Positions 1 to 8,839 are shown, numbered from the stretch's first letter. The stretch: DNA of 64,000 nucleotides from Streptomyces aureoverticillatus (GCF_014649395.1 NZ_BMSY01000013.1:1-64000), one strand, 5' to 3'. The notes: generated by a model from the letters alone, not told the origin. Program-made: numbers and translations.

Positions 1-1944
1 CTGGCGCTGCTGTGGGTGGCCGACCGGGTCGACGAATACCTCCAGCAGTACCGGGGCGAGCACAACATCCGCTCCACCTGGCAGGCCCGCGAGCGCATCG
101 TCGTCGGCCTCACCGGCGGACCCGAGGGCCGCACCCTGATCCGCCGCGCCGCCCGCATGGCCGCCAAGGGCTCCGGCAGCGAGATCCTCGCCGTCTACAT
201 CGCCCGCAGCGACGGCCTCACCGCGGCCTCGCCCAAGGAACTCGCCGTCCAGCGCACCCTCGTGGAGGACCTGGGCGGAACGTTCCATCACGTCATCGGC
301 GACGACATCCCGGCCGCCCTGCTGGAGTTCGCGCGGGGCGTCAACGCCACCCAGATCGTCCTCGGCTCCTCGCGCCGCAAGTCCTGGCAGTACATCTTCG
401 GACCCGGCGTCGGCGCGACCGTCGCCCGCGAGTCCGGGCCCGACCTCGACGTCCACATCGTCACGCACGGTGAGGTCGCCAAGGGGCGCGGCCTGCCCGT
501 GGCGCGCGGCGCGCGGCTCGGCCGCTCCCGGATCATCTGGGGCTGGCTGGTCGGCGTCGCCGGCCCCGCGCTGCTCACGCTGCTGCTCACGCACATCGAC
601 GTGGACCTCGGCCTCGCCAACGACATGCTGCTGTTCCTGACGCTGACGGTGGCGGCGGCCCTGCTCGGCGGCCTGATACCGGCGCTCGCGTCCGCGGCGG
701 CCGGTTCGCTGCTGCTCAACTACTACTTCACACCGCCGCTGCACCTGTGGACGATCTCCGACAACAAGAACATCGTGGCGATCGCCGTCTTCGTGGCCGT
801 CGCGGTGTCCGTCGCCTCCGTCGTGGACCTCGCCGCCCGCCGGACCCACCAGGCCGCGAGGCTGCGTGCCGAGTCGGAGATCCTCTCGCACCTCGCGGGC
901 AGCGTGCTGCGCGGCGAGAACAGCCTGGAGTCCCTCCTGGAGACCGTGCGCGAGACCTTCGGCATGGAGGCCGTCGCGCTGCTGGAACGCGAGAGCGACG
1001 TGACGCCGTGGACCTGCGCGGGCAGCGTCGGCCCCCGCGCGCACGTCGGCCGCCCCGAGGACGCCGACGTGGACGTGCCGGTCGGCGACCACATGGCCCT
1101 CTCCCTGACAGGCCGGGTGCTGCCCGCCGAGGACCGCCGCGTGCTCGCCGCGTTCGCCGCGCAGGCCGCCGTGGTCCTGGACCGCCAGCGTCTGCAGTCC
1201 GAGGCCGACCAGGCCCGGGCGCTCGCCGAGGGCAACCGCATCCGCACCGCCCTGCTCGCCGCCGTCAGCCACGACCTGCGCACCCCCCTCGCCGGCATCA
1301 AGGCCGCGGTGTCCTCGCTGCGCTCGGAGGACGTGGAGTGGTCCGAGGAGGACCAGGCGGAGCTCCTCGAAGGCATCGAGGCAGGCGCCGACCGCCTCGA
1401 CCACCTGGTGGGCAACCTCCTGGACATGTCACGCCTCCAGACCGGCACGGTCACCCCGCTGATCCGCGAGATCGACCTCGACGAGGTGGTGCCGATGGCG
1501 CTCGGCGGCGTCCCCGACGGCAGCGTGGACCTCGACATCCCCGAGGAACTGCCGATGGTCGCCGTCGACAAGGGCCTCCTGGAGCGCGCCGTCGCCAACA
1601 TCGTGGAGAACGCCGTCAAGTACGCGCCCGAGGATGAACCCGTCTTCGTTTCGGCCAGCGCGCTCGGCGACCGCGTTGAGCTCAGGGTGGTCGACCGGGG
1701 GCCGGGCGTCCCCGATGACGCCAAGGACCGCATCTTCGAGCCGTTCCAGCGCTACGGTGACGCTCCACGAGGCAGCGGCGTCGGCCTCGGCCTGGCGGTC
1801 GCCCGCGGCTTCGTGGAATCCATGGGAGGAACCCTCGCCGCGGAGGACACTCCAGGTGGCGGCCTCACGATGGTGCTCACCCTTCGGGCGGCCGCCGGGC
1901 GACCGCCCGTCGTCCCCGACCTCTCCGCCCAGATGACCTCGTGA
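1..1944 (+). CDS. kdpD: KdpD osmosensitive K+ sensor histidine kinase (5' truncated)
   Basis: Membrane sensor kinase that works with KdpE to switch on the high-affinity K+ pump KdpFABC. The frame is open from base 1 and reads LALLWVADRVD, the end of the KdpD sensor domain, so the gene starts outside the window. In order one sees a universal-stress-like domain (about 80-480), four close membrane helices (about 530-830), a GAF-like region (about 880-1190), the HisKA H-box SHDLRTPL with its His codon at 1270-1272, and the HATPase N box (NIVENAVKYA) and G boxes (DRGPGVP, GSGVGLGLA). The C-terminus is intact. kdpE follows 74 bp downstream. No kdpFABC gene is visible; it may lie to the left. Confidence 0.96.
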   Translation: MALLWVADRVDEYLQQYRGEHNIRSTWQARERIVVGLTGGPEGRTLIRRAARMAAKGSGSEILAVYIARSDGLTAASPKELAVQRTLVEDLGGTFHHVIGDDIPAALLEFARGVNATQIVLGSSRRKSWQYIFGPGVGATVARESGPDLDVHIVTHGEVAKGRGLPVARGARLGRSRIIWGWLVGVAGPALLTLLLTHIDVDLGLANDMLLFLTLTVAAALLGGLIPALASAAAGSLLLNYYFTPPLHLWTISDNKNIVAIAVFVAVAVSVASVVDLAARRTHQAARLRAESEILSHLAGSVLRGENSLESLLETVRETFGMEAVALLERESDVTPWTCAGSVGPRAHVGRPEDADVDVPVGDHMALSLTGRVLPAEDRRVLAAFAAQAAVVLDRQRLQSEADQARALAEGNRIRTALLAAVSHDLRTPLAGIKAAVSSLRSEDVEWSEEDQAELLEGIEAGADRLDHLVGNLLDMSRLQTGTVTPLIREIDLDEVVPMALGGVPDGSVDLDIPEELPMVAVDKGLLERAVANIVENAVKYAPEDEPVFVSASALGDRVELRVVDRGPGVPDDAKDRIFEPFQRYGDAPRGSGVGLGLAVARGFVESMGGTLAAEDTPGGGLTMVLTLRAAAGRPPVVPDLSAQMTS

Positions 1945-2018
1945 CCGCCACCGCCAGCCGCGCACGCGGCGCCGAATGCCGCGTGAGCGGCGCTGACAAG
2001 CCCGAAAGGCAGGTAGGA

Positions 2019-2702
2019 ATGACCCGGGTGCTCGTGGTCGACGACGAGCCGCAGATCGTACGCGCCCTCGTGATCAATCTGAAGGCGCGCAAGTACGACG
2101 TGGACGCGGCACCGGACGGTGCCACCGCCCTCCAGCTCGCCGCCGCCCGCCACCCCGACGTGATCGTGCTCGACCTCGGTCTGCCCGACATGGACGGCGT
2201 GGAGGTGATCAAGGGGCTGCGCGGCTGGACGCGCGTGCCCATCCTGGTCCTGTCGGCCCGGCACAGCTCGGACGAGAAGGTCGAGGCCCTGGACGCCGGC
2301 GCCGACGACTACGTGACCAAACCCTTCGGCATGGACGAACTCCTCGCCCGGCTGCGCGCCGCCGTGCGCCGCGCCGAGCCCACCGGGGCCGGCGAGGACG
2401 ACGTGATGGTGGACACCGAGGACTTCTCGGTCGACCTGGCCGCGAAGAAGGTCAACCGCAACGGCCGCGACGTACGCCTGACCCCCACGGAGTGGCATCT
2501 CCTGGAGGTCCTGGTGCGCAACGCGGGCCGTCTCGTCAGCCAGAAGCAGCTCCTCCAGGAGGTGTGGGGCCCCTCGTACGGCACCGAGACGAACTACCTG
2601 CGCGTCTACATGGCACAACTGCGCCGCAAGCTGGAGGCCGACCCGGCGCACCCCCGGCACTTCATCACGGAGCCGGGGATGGGGTACCGCTTCGAACGGT
2701 AG
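2019..2702 (+). CDS. kdpE: KdpE response regulator, OmpR/PhoB type
   Basis: Cytoplasmic two-component regulator (227 aa), partner of KdpD and activator of potassium-uptake genes. The receiver domain has the acidic pair in VDDEP, the phospho-acceptor Asp in VLDLGLPDMDG and the Lys in VTKPFG. The C-terminal winged helix shows LTPTEWHLLEVL and TNYLRVYMAQLRRKLE. The ATG at 2019 is preceded by AGGTAGG at 2011-2017; longer in-frame readings would run back into the end of kdpD. The gene is complete and of normal family length. It is followed by a 27-bp-stem hairpin that should end the kdp transcript. Confidence 0.95.
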   Translation: MTRVLVVDDEPQIVRALVINLKARKYDVDAAPDGATALQLAAARHPDVIVLDLGLPDMDGVEVIKGLRGWTRVPILVLSARHSSDEKVEALDAGADDYVTKPFGMDELLARLRAAVRRAEPTGAGEDDVMVDTEDFSVDLAAKKVNRNGRDVRLTPTEWHLLEVLVRNAGRLVSQKQLLQEVWGPSYGTETNYLRVYMAQLRRKLEADPAHPRHFITEPGMGYRFER

Positions 2703-2749
2703 GCACCCCCTCCGGGGGGCCGGGGCTGGACCCGTGATCGGCCTTCGGC

Positions 2750-2805
2750 CTCGTCCTCAAGCGCCGGACGGGCTGAAATCAGCCCGTCCGGCGCTTGAGG
2801 ACGAG
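2750..2805. terminator. Perfect 27-bp inverted repeat, Streptomyces intergenic element
   Basis: Arms at 2750-2776 and 2779-2805 are exact reverse complements with a 2-base AA loop. Each arm contains the GCCCGTCCGGCGCTTGAGGA element. Half copies of this element lie at about 4083-4107, 46026-46050 and 53670-53690. Placed just after kdpE, it should act as a terminator or RNA-processing stem. Confidence 0.8.
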
Positions 2806-2891
2806 CGCGCAGCGCGATACCGGCGAGGCACCAGCGTGAGCGACTTCGCACCCATTGCGGGGGTGTCGGTGACCACCGGTACGCTTCGGGT

Positions 2892-3302
2892 ATGAGTGCT
2901 GTTCCTGGTTCTGCCCCTGGATCCGGCAAGCCGGTCGGCCGCTTCCGGCGCATGCTCGACCGGCTGTCGTCCTCCCAGCAGGACCTGGAGTCGCAGGAGC
3001 TGCGAGAGGACGCCGAGACGGCCGGTTGTACGCGCATCGGCGACTGCCACGACCGACAGATAGTCACGGTTACTGGTACGTTGCGCACGGTCACGCTGCG
3101 CCCGCGCGCCGGTGTTCCCGCCCTGGAGGCGGAGCTGTTCGACGGCTCCGCCGCGCTCGACGTGGTGTGGCTGGGCAGGCGCTCCATCGTGGGGATCGAG
3201 CCGGGGCGCCGCCTGATCGCATCCGGCCGGATCTCCATAGACCGCGGCCGCAGGGTGCTCTTCAACCCCAAGTACGAACTCAGACCGCTCGGACGGGAGT
3301 GA
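2892..3302 (+). CDS. OB-fold nucleic-acid-binding protein
   Basis: Small (136 aa) actinobacterial protein with an OB-fold like that of RecG or aspartyl-tRNA synthetase. The run VTVTGTLRTVTLRP, then VWLGRRSIVGIEPGRRL and ASGRISIDRGRRVLFNPKYEL, is the five-stranded OB pattern. The N-terminal ~45 residues are polar and probably helical. It sits 3 bp before the DUF3159 gene, so the two are likely co-transcribed. The order OB-fold, DUF3159, two TrkA proteins and APC permease is, as I recall, a conserved actinobacterial neighbourhood. The ATG lies 6 nt after a TACGCT hexamer (2880-2885) with TTGCGG at 2855-2860, a leaderless-type promoter. The exact nucleic-acid target is unknown. Confidence 0.82.
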   Translation: MSAVPGSAPGSGKPVGRFRRMLDRLSSSQQDLESQELREDAETAGCTRIGDCHDRQIVTVTGTLRTVTLRPRAGVPALEAELFDGSAALDVVWLGRRSIVGIEPGRRLIASGRISIDRGRRVLFNPKYELRPLGRE

Positions 3303-3305
3303 CCG

Positions 3306-4082
3306 GTGACGTCAGTCGACAAGCCGACCGACCAGGCCGTGGGCGACCGCCCGCAGGACGCGAACGACGCCCACGCCGGCGACGCCGGCCACGGCGCACC
3401 CGACGCGGACGCCAGAGCGCTGACGCAGGCCGCGCTGTTCGACGCCTTCGGCGGCATCCGGGGCACGGTCGAGACGATGGTGCCCGGCCTGCTGTTCGTG
3501 CTGATCTACACGATCAACAAGGACCTGCACCTGTCGGCGATCGCGGCCCTGGCCGTAGCGGTGGTCCTGGTCGTGGTCCGCCTGGTCCGCCGGGACACGG
3601 TGAAGCACGCCTTCAGCGGCGTCTTCGGCGTCGCGTTCGGCGTGGCCTTCGCCATGTTCACGGGCAACGCCAAGGACTTCTACCTGCCCGGCATGATCTA
3701 CGGCACCGGCCTCGGCGCGGCCTTCTTCCTCTCCGCGCTCGTGGGCTATCCGCTGCTCGGCCTGCTCCTCGGCCCGGTGTTCCGCGAGAACCTCTCCTGG
3801 CGCACCCGCAACCCCGGCCGCAAGAAGGCGTACACGAAGGCGTCCCTGGCCTGGGGCCTGATCTTCCTCGCCAAGTACGCCATCCTCTTCCCGCTGTACT
3901 GGTGGGCGGACACCGAGCAGCTCGGCTGGGTCCTGATCGCCCTCAAGCTGCCGCCGATGGTCCTCGCGGTGTACTTCACCTGGGTCTTCCTGGCCAAGGC
4001 CCCACCGCCGATCGACGTCTTCGCGGAGATGGAAGCGGAGGAGAAGGCGGAAGCCGAACGGAAAGCTGCGGCGAAGAATTGA
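3306..4082 (+). CDS. DUF3159 membrane protein
   Basis: Integral membrane protein (258 aa) of the DUF3159 family. About 45 polar, Asp-rich residues precede LFDAFGGIRGTVETMVPGLLFVL. There follow some six hydrophobic segments and a charged C-terminal tail (EMEAEEKAEAERKAAAKN). GTG at 3306 is the start, 3 bp after the OB-fold gene, and GGAGTGA just upstream serves as ribosome site. No function is known for the family. Its link with the OB-fold gene and the nearby potassium-related genes is positional only. It ends in a convergent hairpin shared with the trkA operon. Confidence 0.85.
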   Translation: MTSVDKPTDQAVGDRPQDANDAHAGDAGHGAPDADARALTQAALFDAFGGIRGTVETMVPGLLFVLIYTINKDLHLSAIAALAVAVVLVVVRLVRRDTVKHAFSGVFGVAFGVAFAMFTGNAKDFYLPGMIYGTGLGAAFFLSALVGYPLLGLLLGPVFRENLSWRTRNPGRKKAYTKASLAWGLIFLAKYAILFPLYWWADTEQLGWVLIALKLPPMVLAVYFTWVFLAKAPPPIDVFAEMEAEEKAEAERKAAAKN

Positions 4083-4130
4083 GCCCGTCCGGCGATTGAG
4101 GACGAGGCCCGAAGGGCCGAAAAGACGGCC

Positions 4131-4176
4131 ACGCAGGTGGGGGCGCCCGGAACTCTCCGGGCGCCCCCACCTGCGT
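4131..4176. terminator. Bidirectional terminator hairpin, 20-bp perfect stem
   Basis: Arms at 4131-4150 and 4157-4176 pair perfectly around loop AACTCT. It lies between the convergent 3' ends of the DUF3159 gene and the trkA pair, so it can stop both transcripts. A half copy of the GCCCGTCCGGCGATTGAGGA element (about 4083-4107) sits just before it. Confidence 0.85.
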
Positions 4177-4187
4177 AAAGCCCACGG

Positions 4188-4850
4188 CTAGTTACGCGCT
4201 GAAAGCAGGTCCTCCAACTGCTCCTCGCGCGCCTGCGCGGCCACGAAGAGCAGCTCGTCGCCCGCTTCGAGCGAGTCGTCCGGGGTCGGCGCGAGGACGC
4301 GCGTGCCACGGATGATGGTGACCAGCGAGGTGTCCTCGGGCCACTGGACGTCGCCGACGCGGGTGCCCGCGAGGGTCGACTCCGGCGGCAGCGTCAGCTC
4401 GACGAGGTTCGCGTCGCCGTGGCTGAAGCGAAGCAGCCGGACCAGGTCGCCGACGCTCACCGCCTCCTCGACGAGCGCGGACATCAGCCGCGGCGTGGAC
4501 ACCGCGACGTCGACGCCCCAGGACTCGTTGAAGAGCCACTCGTTCTTGGGGTTGTTGACGCGCGCGACGACCCGCGGGACGCCGTACTCGGTCTTCGCGA
4601 GCAGCGAGACGACGAGGTTGACCTTGTCGTCGCCGGTCGCGGCGATCACGACGTTGCAGCGCTGCAGCGCCGCCTCGTCCAGGGACGTGATCTCGCAGGC
4701 GTCGGCGAGCAGCCACTCGGCCTGCGGGACGCGCTCGACGGAGATGGCCGTCGGCGCCTTGTCGACGAGAAGGACCTCGTGGCCGTTCTCCAGGAGCTCA
4801 CCGGCGATGGAACGGCCCACCGCGCCCGCTCCGGCAATGGCGACCCTCAT
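4188..4850 (-). CDS. trkA: TrkA-type potassium uptake regulator (second RCK gene)
   Basis: Cytoplasmic RCK protein (220 aa) that binds NAD(H)/nucleotide and gates a Trk/Ktr-type or related K+ transporter. The N-terminal Rossmann fold begins MRVAIAGAGAVGRSIAGEL with the acidic ribose ligand in VLLVDKAP. An RCK-C (TrkA-C) domain follows from about residue 140 (LVELTLPPESTLAGTRVGDV). The start overlaps the stop of the upstream RCK gene by one base (TGATG), so translation is coupled. Mycobacterium tuberculosis ceoB/ceoC is the same arrangement. No TrkH/KtrB membrane subunit is visible in the window; the nearby APC permease is a possible partner. Confidence 0.92.
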   Translation of the reverse strand: MRVAIAGAGAVGRSIAGELLENGHEVLLVDKAPTAISVERVPQAEWLLADACEITSLDEAALQRCNVVIAATGDDKVNLVVSLLAKTEYGVPRVVARVNNPKNEWLFNESWGVDVAVSTPRLMSALVEEAVSVGDLVRLLRFSHGDANLVELTLPPESTLAGTRVGDVQWPEDTSLVTIIRGTRVLAPTPDDSLEAGDELLFVAAQAREEQLEDLLSARN

Positions 4851-5518
4851 CAGTGACCGCCCTCCTCGGGGCCTTCGGCGAAGGCCGCCTCGACCTTCTC
4901 CACCTCGTCGGTGCGCATCATCACGTGCACCAGATCGCCTTCCTGGAGCACCGTCTGCGACGTCGGCAGGACCGCCTCGCCGAGCCGGGTGAGGAACGCG
5001 ACGCGCACGCCGGTCTCCTCCTGCAGGCGGCTGATCTTCTGGCCGACCCAGGAGTCCGACGCGTGCACCTCGGCGAGCTGCACGCCGCCGGTGGGGTCGC
5101 GCCACAGCGGCTCGGCCCCGGAGGGGAGCAGCCGGCGGAGCATCTGGTCGGCGGTCCAGCGGACCGTGGCGACCGTGGGGATGCCCAGGCGCTGGTAGAC
5201 CTCGGCGCGGCGCGGGTCGTAGATACGGGCCGCGACGTTCTCGATGCCGAACATCTCGCGGGCCACGCGGGCGGCGATGATGTTCGAGTTGTCGCCGCTG
5301 GAGACGGCGGCGAAGGCGCCGGCGTCCTCGATGCCGGCCTCGCGCAGGGTGTCCTGATCGAAGCCGACGCCGGTCACGCGACGGCCGCCGAACCCGGAGC
5401 CCAGACGGCGGAATGCGGTGGGGTCCTGGTCGACGACGGCGACCGTGTGCCCCTGTTGTTCCAGGGTCTGCGCGAGAGCGGAACCGACTCTCCCGCAGCC
5501 CATGATGACGATGTGCAC
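4850..5518 (-). CDS. trkA: TrkA-type potassium uptake regulator (first RCK gene)
   Basis: First gene (222 aa) of the two-gene RCK operon. The Rossmann motif is MHIVIMGCGRVGSALAQTL with VAVVDQDP as the nucleotide-ribose strand. TrkA-C follows from about residue 140 (VQLAEVHASDSWVGQKISRL). The upstream 138 bp (5519-5656) hold its promoter region. Two separate RCK subunits, rather than one tandem protein, suggest a hetero-oligomeric ring as in the actinobacterial CeoB/CeoC pair. It should sense NAD(H) or ATP and control K+ flux at the membrane. Confidence 0.92.
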   Translation of the reverse strand: MHIVIMGCGRVGSALAQTLEQQGHTVAVVDQDPTAFRRLGSGFGGRRVTGVGFDQDTLREAGIEDAGAFAAVSSGDNSNIIAARVAREMFGIENVAARIYDPRRAEVYQRLGIPTVATVRWTADQMLRRLLPSGAEPLWRDPTGGVQLAEVHASDSWVGQKISRLQEETGVRVAFLTRLGEAVLPTSQTVLQEGDLVHVMMRTDEVEKVEAAFAEGPEEGGH

Positions 5519-5656
5519 GTCGTTACCCCGCGCTCCTCATGGACCTCGTGACCTGCGTAAATGCCCTACTCATGACTCTCGCCCTCGGCTGCTGCCCGTC
5601 ATTGCTCGAGTCCACGTTAACGGCTTGGCCGCCATGGTCAGAGGTCGCGTGCGCGT

Positions 5657-5896
5657 TCACTCGACGGCACGGAGCATGCTCTCCATCGACTGGACCCGGA
5701 CATTCAGCTCGGTGAGCTGGGTGCGGATGGCTTCCTGCTGGGCCGTGGCCGAGTCCAGCGCCTTGCGGTAACCCTCCATCGCCTCCGCGTACTCGCGGTC
5801 GCGCTCACGGCTGCGCTGGGTCTGGAATCTGGCCACCGCGACGATTGCGCCGGCAAGGATCAGGAAGAAAGCGATCGGGATGATCGCGTCGCTCAT
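5657..5896 (-). CDS. Small single-pass membrane protein with coiled coil
   Basis: 79-aa protein with an N-terminal membrane helix (IPIAFFLILAGAIVAVARF, residues ~5-24). A charged, heptad-like helical stretch covers the rest (RDREYAEAMEGYRKALDSAT, then QLTELNVRVQSMESMLRAVE). Its ATG overlaps the stop of the winged-helix regulator by 4 bp (ATGA), so the two are one operon. I do not recognise a named family. The layout resembles small membrane partners that tether or signal to a regulator, but this is inference. Confidence 0.75.
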   Translation of the reverse strand: MSDAIIPIAFFLILAGAIVAVARFQTQRSRERDREYAEAMEGYRKALDSATAQQEAIRTQLTELNVRVQSMESMLRAVE

Positions 5897-6258
5897 TGGG
5901 GCGTCCCCTTTGGTGAGTGCTTTCCGGCTTCGCCCGACCCGTCCCGCTGGGCGTCCGCCCCGTCGAGGCGGGCAGCCGTGAGAATCGTATCGACGTTCAA
6001 CTGCACGTCAAAGGGCGCGAGTTCGAAGTACTTGAGGGCCTTGCCGTCGTCGGAGAGCTCCAGCCGGCCGATCACCAGGCCGGCCTTCTCCAGGCGCTCC
6101 AGATGCATGTAGAGCAGGGGCCGGGAGACGCCGAGGCGGCGGGCGAGTTCGCTGACGTACAAGGTGCCGGTGGCGAGCTCCGTGATGATCCTCAGGCGCT
6201 GCGCGTGCCCGACGGCCGCCAGAAAGGCCAGCAGCTCCTCGCTGTTCATGGCCTGCAT
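5893..6258 (-). CDS. ArsR-like winged-helix transcriptional regulator
   Basis: Winged-helix DNA-binding protein of the ArsR/helix_turn_helix type (121 aa from the ATG at 6258). The HTH reads LAAVGHAQRLRIITELATG, then YVSELARRLGVSRPLLYMHL and the wing KAGLVIGRLELSDDGKALKYFEL. No Cys or His metal-sensing cluster is visible. Starts at 6249 (ATG) and 6318 (GTG, with GGAGGG at 6326-6331) are also open. I favour 6258 because homologous folds begin about here and the longer start would place a repeated motif inside the gene. It is divergent from the MMPL exporter and probably controls it and itself. Confidence 0.82.
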   Translation of the reverse strand: MQAMNSEELLAFLAAVGHAQRLRIITELATGTLYVSELARRLGVSRPLLYMHLERLEKAGLVIGRLELSDDGKALKYFELAPFDVQLNVDTILTAARLDGADAQRDGSGEAGKHSPKGTPQ

Positions 6259-6283
6259 GGCCCGCCTTCGCGCCGTCCCGAAA

Positions 6284-6448
6284 CCTGTCAGCCAAGGCTT
6301 ACGCATGGCTTGAACCACTGTCAAACCCTCCGTCCACCGGATCTCCCCTTCCTCCCACCGGACTCTCCCCTTCCTCTCTTCTTCCTCTCCTTGGCATCTG
6401 ACAGTTGACGCCTTCAGCCTTCACCTGTCAGTCTCAACTTACACATGA
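6284..6448. promoter_or_regulatory. Divergent control region with repeated CTGTCA motifs
   Basis: Between the regulator and the MMPL gene the motif CCTGTCAG-N6-CTTAC-N-CATG occurs twice with the same spacing (from 6284 and from 6424). Extra half sites are CTGTCA at 6318-6323 and its inverse TGACAG at 6399-6404. TTGACG at 6405-6410 could be the -35 of the MMPL promoter. I infer an operator set for the divergent winged-helix protein. Confidence 0.5.
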
Positions 6449-6463
6449 AGGTGGGAGGTCGCT

Positions 6464-8785
6464 ATGGCAGCGAGGGGGCCGGACATGGGGCGCGGCGCGA
6501 GGCGGTCGATGACGGTGCGGGTGGCGCGGTGGAGCGCGCTGCACCCGTGGCGGGCGATCGTCGGCTGGTTCGTCTTCGTCGTGCTGTGCCTGGGGGTCGG
6601 CATCACGGCCGGGATGAACCAGGCGACATCGGAGGACTTCCGCGTCGGCGAGGCCGGGCGCGCGGAGGCGCTGGCCGCCGAGGGCGACCTGCAGATCAAG
6701 CCCCTGGAGCAGATCCTGATCAGCGCCGAACCGGGGCGGCGCCTCGACGCGCGCGCTGCCGACGCGGCCGTCGCGGACGTCACGCGCCGCATGAAGGCGC
6801 TGCCCGAGGTGGCCGAGGTGGAGGCGCCCGTCCGCTCCAAGGACGGCAGGGTCGTCCGCGTCCCGGTCACCCTCAAGGGCCCCGAGCAGGAGGGCAAGAA
6901 GAACGTCGTCCCGCTCCAGGCGGAGACCGAGAAGGTGAAGAAGGCCCACCCGGACGTCGTGGTCGAGGAGACCGGCGCCGCGTCCGTGAGCAAGGGCGTC
7001 AACGACCAGCGCGGCAAGGACCTCGCGTTCTCCGAGGCCATCACGCTGCCCGTCACGCTGATCACGCTGGCCCTGGTGTTCGGCTCGGTGCTGATGGTCG
7101 GCGTACCGCTGCTGCTCGCCGTCACCTCGATCATGGCGACCATGGGCCTGGCGATGCTCGCCTCGCACCTGCTGCCCGACACCGGCATCGGGATGAACAT
7201 GATCCTGCTCATCGGCATGGCGGTCGGCGTGGACTACACGCTCTTCTACCTCAAGCGCGAGCGGGAGGAGCGGGCCCGCGCGGGCGGCAAACTCTCCGTC
7301 GCGGCGCAGGTCGAGGCCGCCGCCGCGACGGCGGGACGCGCGATCGTCGTCTCCGGCCTCGCCGTGATCGTCTCCACCGCCGCGCTGTATCTGGCCGGGG
7401 ACGTCATCTTCGACTCACTGGCCACCGGCACCATCCTCGTCGTGGCCGTCGCCGTGATCAGCTCGGTGACCGCGCTGCCCGCGATGCTCGTCAAGCTCGG
7501 GCAGCACGCCGAGCGCCGGGCGGAGAAGCGCCGCGCCCGGGGCAAGACCGTGAGGGCCGACGTCGAGAAGAAGCCGGGCCGGGTGTGGAACGCGCTGCTC
7601 GCGCCCGCCCGCAAGCACCCCGTGGCCACCCTGTGCGTGTCGGTCCTCGTCATGCTGGGCCTCGCGCTGCCCGCCGCGACCATCAAGCTCAAGGACCCGG
7701 CCCGGGACAGCTTCTCCCGCGAGATCCCCGCCATGCAGGGCTACGACCGGATGCTCGCCGCCTTCCCCGACCTGCGCATCCGCTACCAGGTCGTGGTCGG
7801 CTCCGAGCCCGGACAGCGGGAGCAGGTCGTGGGCGCGCTGCGCGAGCTCGACCGCAAAGCCGCGGCCGACCCGCTGCTCGCCCGGCACGACCGGCCGGTG
7901 ATCAAGACCTCCGCCGACGGGCGGGTCAGCACCCTGGACCTGGGCTCCCGCCACGCCACGTACTCCGACGAGGCCGTGGACGCGCTCGACCACATCCGCG
8001 ACGACTATCTGCCCGCGACCGTCGGCAAGCTCGACGGCGTCGAGACCGGCGTCAGCGGTGACGTGCCGCGCGGCGTGGACTACGTGGGCCACCAGAACGA
8101 GAAGCTGCCGCTGGTGCTGGGGCTGCTGCTCCTGATGACGTTCGCGATGACCGTGTACGCGTTCCGGTCGGTCGTCCTCGGACTGCTCGGCATCGGCCTC
8201 AACCTGCTGTCGGCCGCCTCCGCCCTCGGGCTGCTCGTGCTCGTCTTCCAGGGGGAGTGGGCCGAGGACCTGCTGTCCTTCGTCTCCCTGCACGGCATCT
8301 CCTCGCGCGTGCCGCTGTTCCTCTTCGTGATCCTCTTCGGGCTCTCGATGGACTACCAGGTGTTCGTCGTCAGCCGGATCCGTGAGGCCGCGCTGAACGG
8401 CGTGCCCACGCGGCAGGCCGTGATCGACGGGATCGCGGCGTCCGCCAAGGTCGTCACGAGCGCGGCGATCGTCATGGTCACCGTCTTCGCGAGCTTCGTG
8501 ATGCTGCACATCCTGGAGATGAAGCAGATGGGCTTCGTGCTCGCGGTGGCCGTCCTGCTCGACGCCTTCGTGATCCGCGTCATGATCCTGCCCGCGGCGC
8601 TGCTGCTGCTCGGCCGGGCGACGTGGTGGCCGTCCAAGGCGGTGCGGCGGGCGGAGGAGCGGATCGTTCGCGGGGGTGCGGTGGCGGCGGGCGCGGAGCC
8701 GAGGGGCGCCGCGGTCGCAGGTTCAGCCGATGCCGCTTCCGACGCCGACGCCGGGGCCGGGGACACGCTGCGCGCGGGGCGCTGA
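6464..8785 (+). CDS. MMPL/RND-family transporter
   Basis: Large inner-membrane exporter (773 aa) of the MMPL branch of the RND superfamily, driven by proton flux. The first helix lies in VGWFVFVVLCLGVGITAG, followed by an extracytoplasmic domain (about 60-195), five helices, a second extracytoplasmic domain and a second helix bundle. The duplicated 6+6 topology is complete. Family signatures are DYTLFYLKREREER in the first half and GLSMDYQVFVVSRIREA in the second. GGGAGG precedes the ATG. Substrates of such Streptomyces pumps are lipids or secondary metabolites; none can be named here. A divergent regulator with CTGTCA repeats suggests inducible expression. A hairpin follows the gene. Confidence 0.92.
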   Translation: MAARGPDMGRGARRSMTVRVARWSALHPWRAIVGWFVFVVLCLGVGITAGMNQATSEDFRVGEAGRAEALAAEGDLQIKPLEQILISAEPGRRLDARAADAAVADVTRRMKALPEVAEVEAPVRSKDGRVVRVPVTLKGPEQEGKKNVVPLQAETEKVKKAHPDVVVEETGAASVSKGVNDQRGKDLAFSEAITLPVTLITLALVFGSVLMVGVPLLLAVTSIMATMGLAMLASHLLPDTGIGMNMILLIGMAVGVDYTLFYLKREREERARAGGKLSVAAQVEAAAATAGRAIVVSGLAVIVSTAALYLAGDVIFDSLATGTILVVAVAVISSVTALPAMLVKLGQHAERRAEKRRARGKTVRADVEKKPGRVWNALLAPARKHPVATLCVSVLVMLGLALPAATIKLKDPARDSFSREIPAMQGYDRMLAAFPDLRIRYQVVVGSEPGQREQVVGALRELDRKAAADPLLARHDRPVIKTSADGRVSTLDLGSRHATYSDEAVDALDHIRDDYLPATVGKLDGVETGVSGDVPRGVDYVGHQNEKLPLVLGLLLLMTFAMTVYAFRSVVLGLLGIGLNLLSAASALGLLVLVFQGEWAEDLLSFVSLHGISSRVPLFLFVILFGLSMDYQVFVVSRIREAALNGVPTRQAVIDGIAASAKVVTSAAIVMVTVFASFVMLHILEMKQMGFVLAVAVLLDAFVIRVMILPAALLLLGRATWWPSKAVRRAEERIVRGGAVAAGAEPRGAAVAGSADAASDADAGAGDTLRAGR

Positions 8786-8807
8786 GCGGGACGTACGACG
8801 AGTGAGC

Positions 8808-8839
8808 GGGTGGCCCGGGGCTTCGGCCCCGGGCCACCC
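8808..8839 (+). terminator. Terminator after MMPL gene
   Basis: Fourteen-base perfect stem (8808-8821 with 8826-8839) and a TTCG tetraloop, 22 bp after the MMPL stop. The following 8840-8960 contains short GGCCACCCGCTGTC-like repeats and no gene. Confidence 0.8.

Noticed and set aside
723..1733. Long antisense open frames over kdpD, PKS and other genes
   Set aside because: High third-position GC opens antisense frames; they are rich in Arg/Ser/Pro, have no domains and no ribosome sites.
2750..2805. Insertion-sequence terminal repeats
   Set aside because: Arms are adjacent with a 2-base loop and recur elsewhere as intergenic elements; no transposase.
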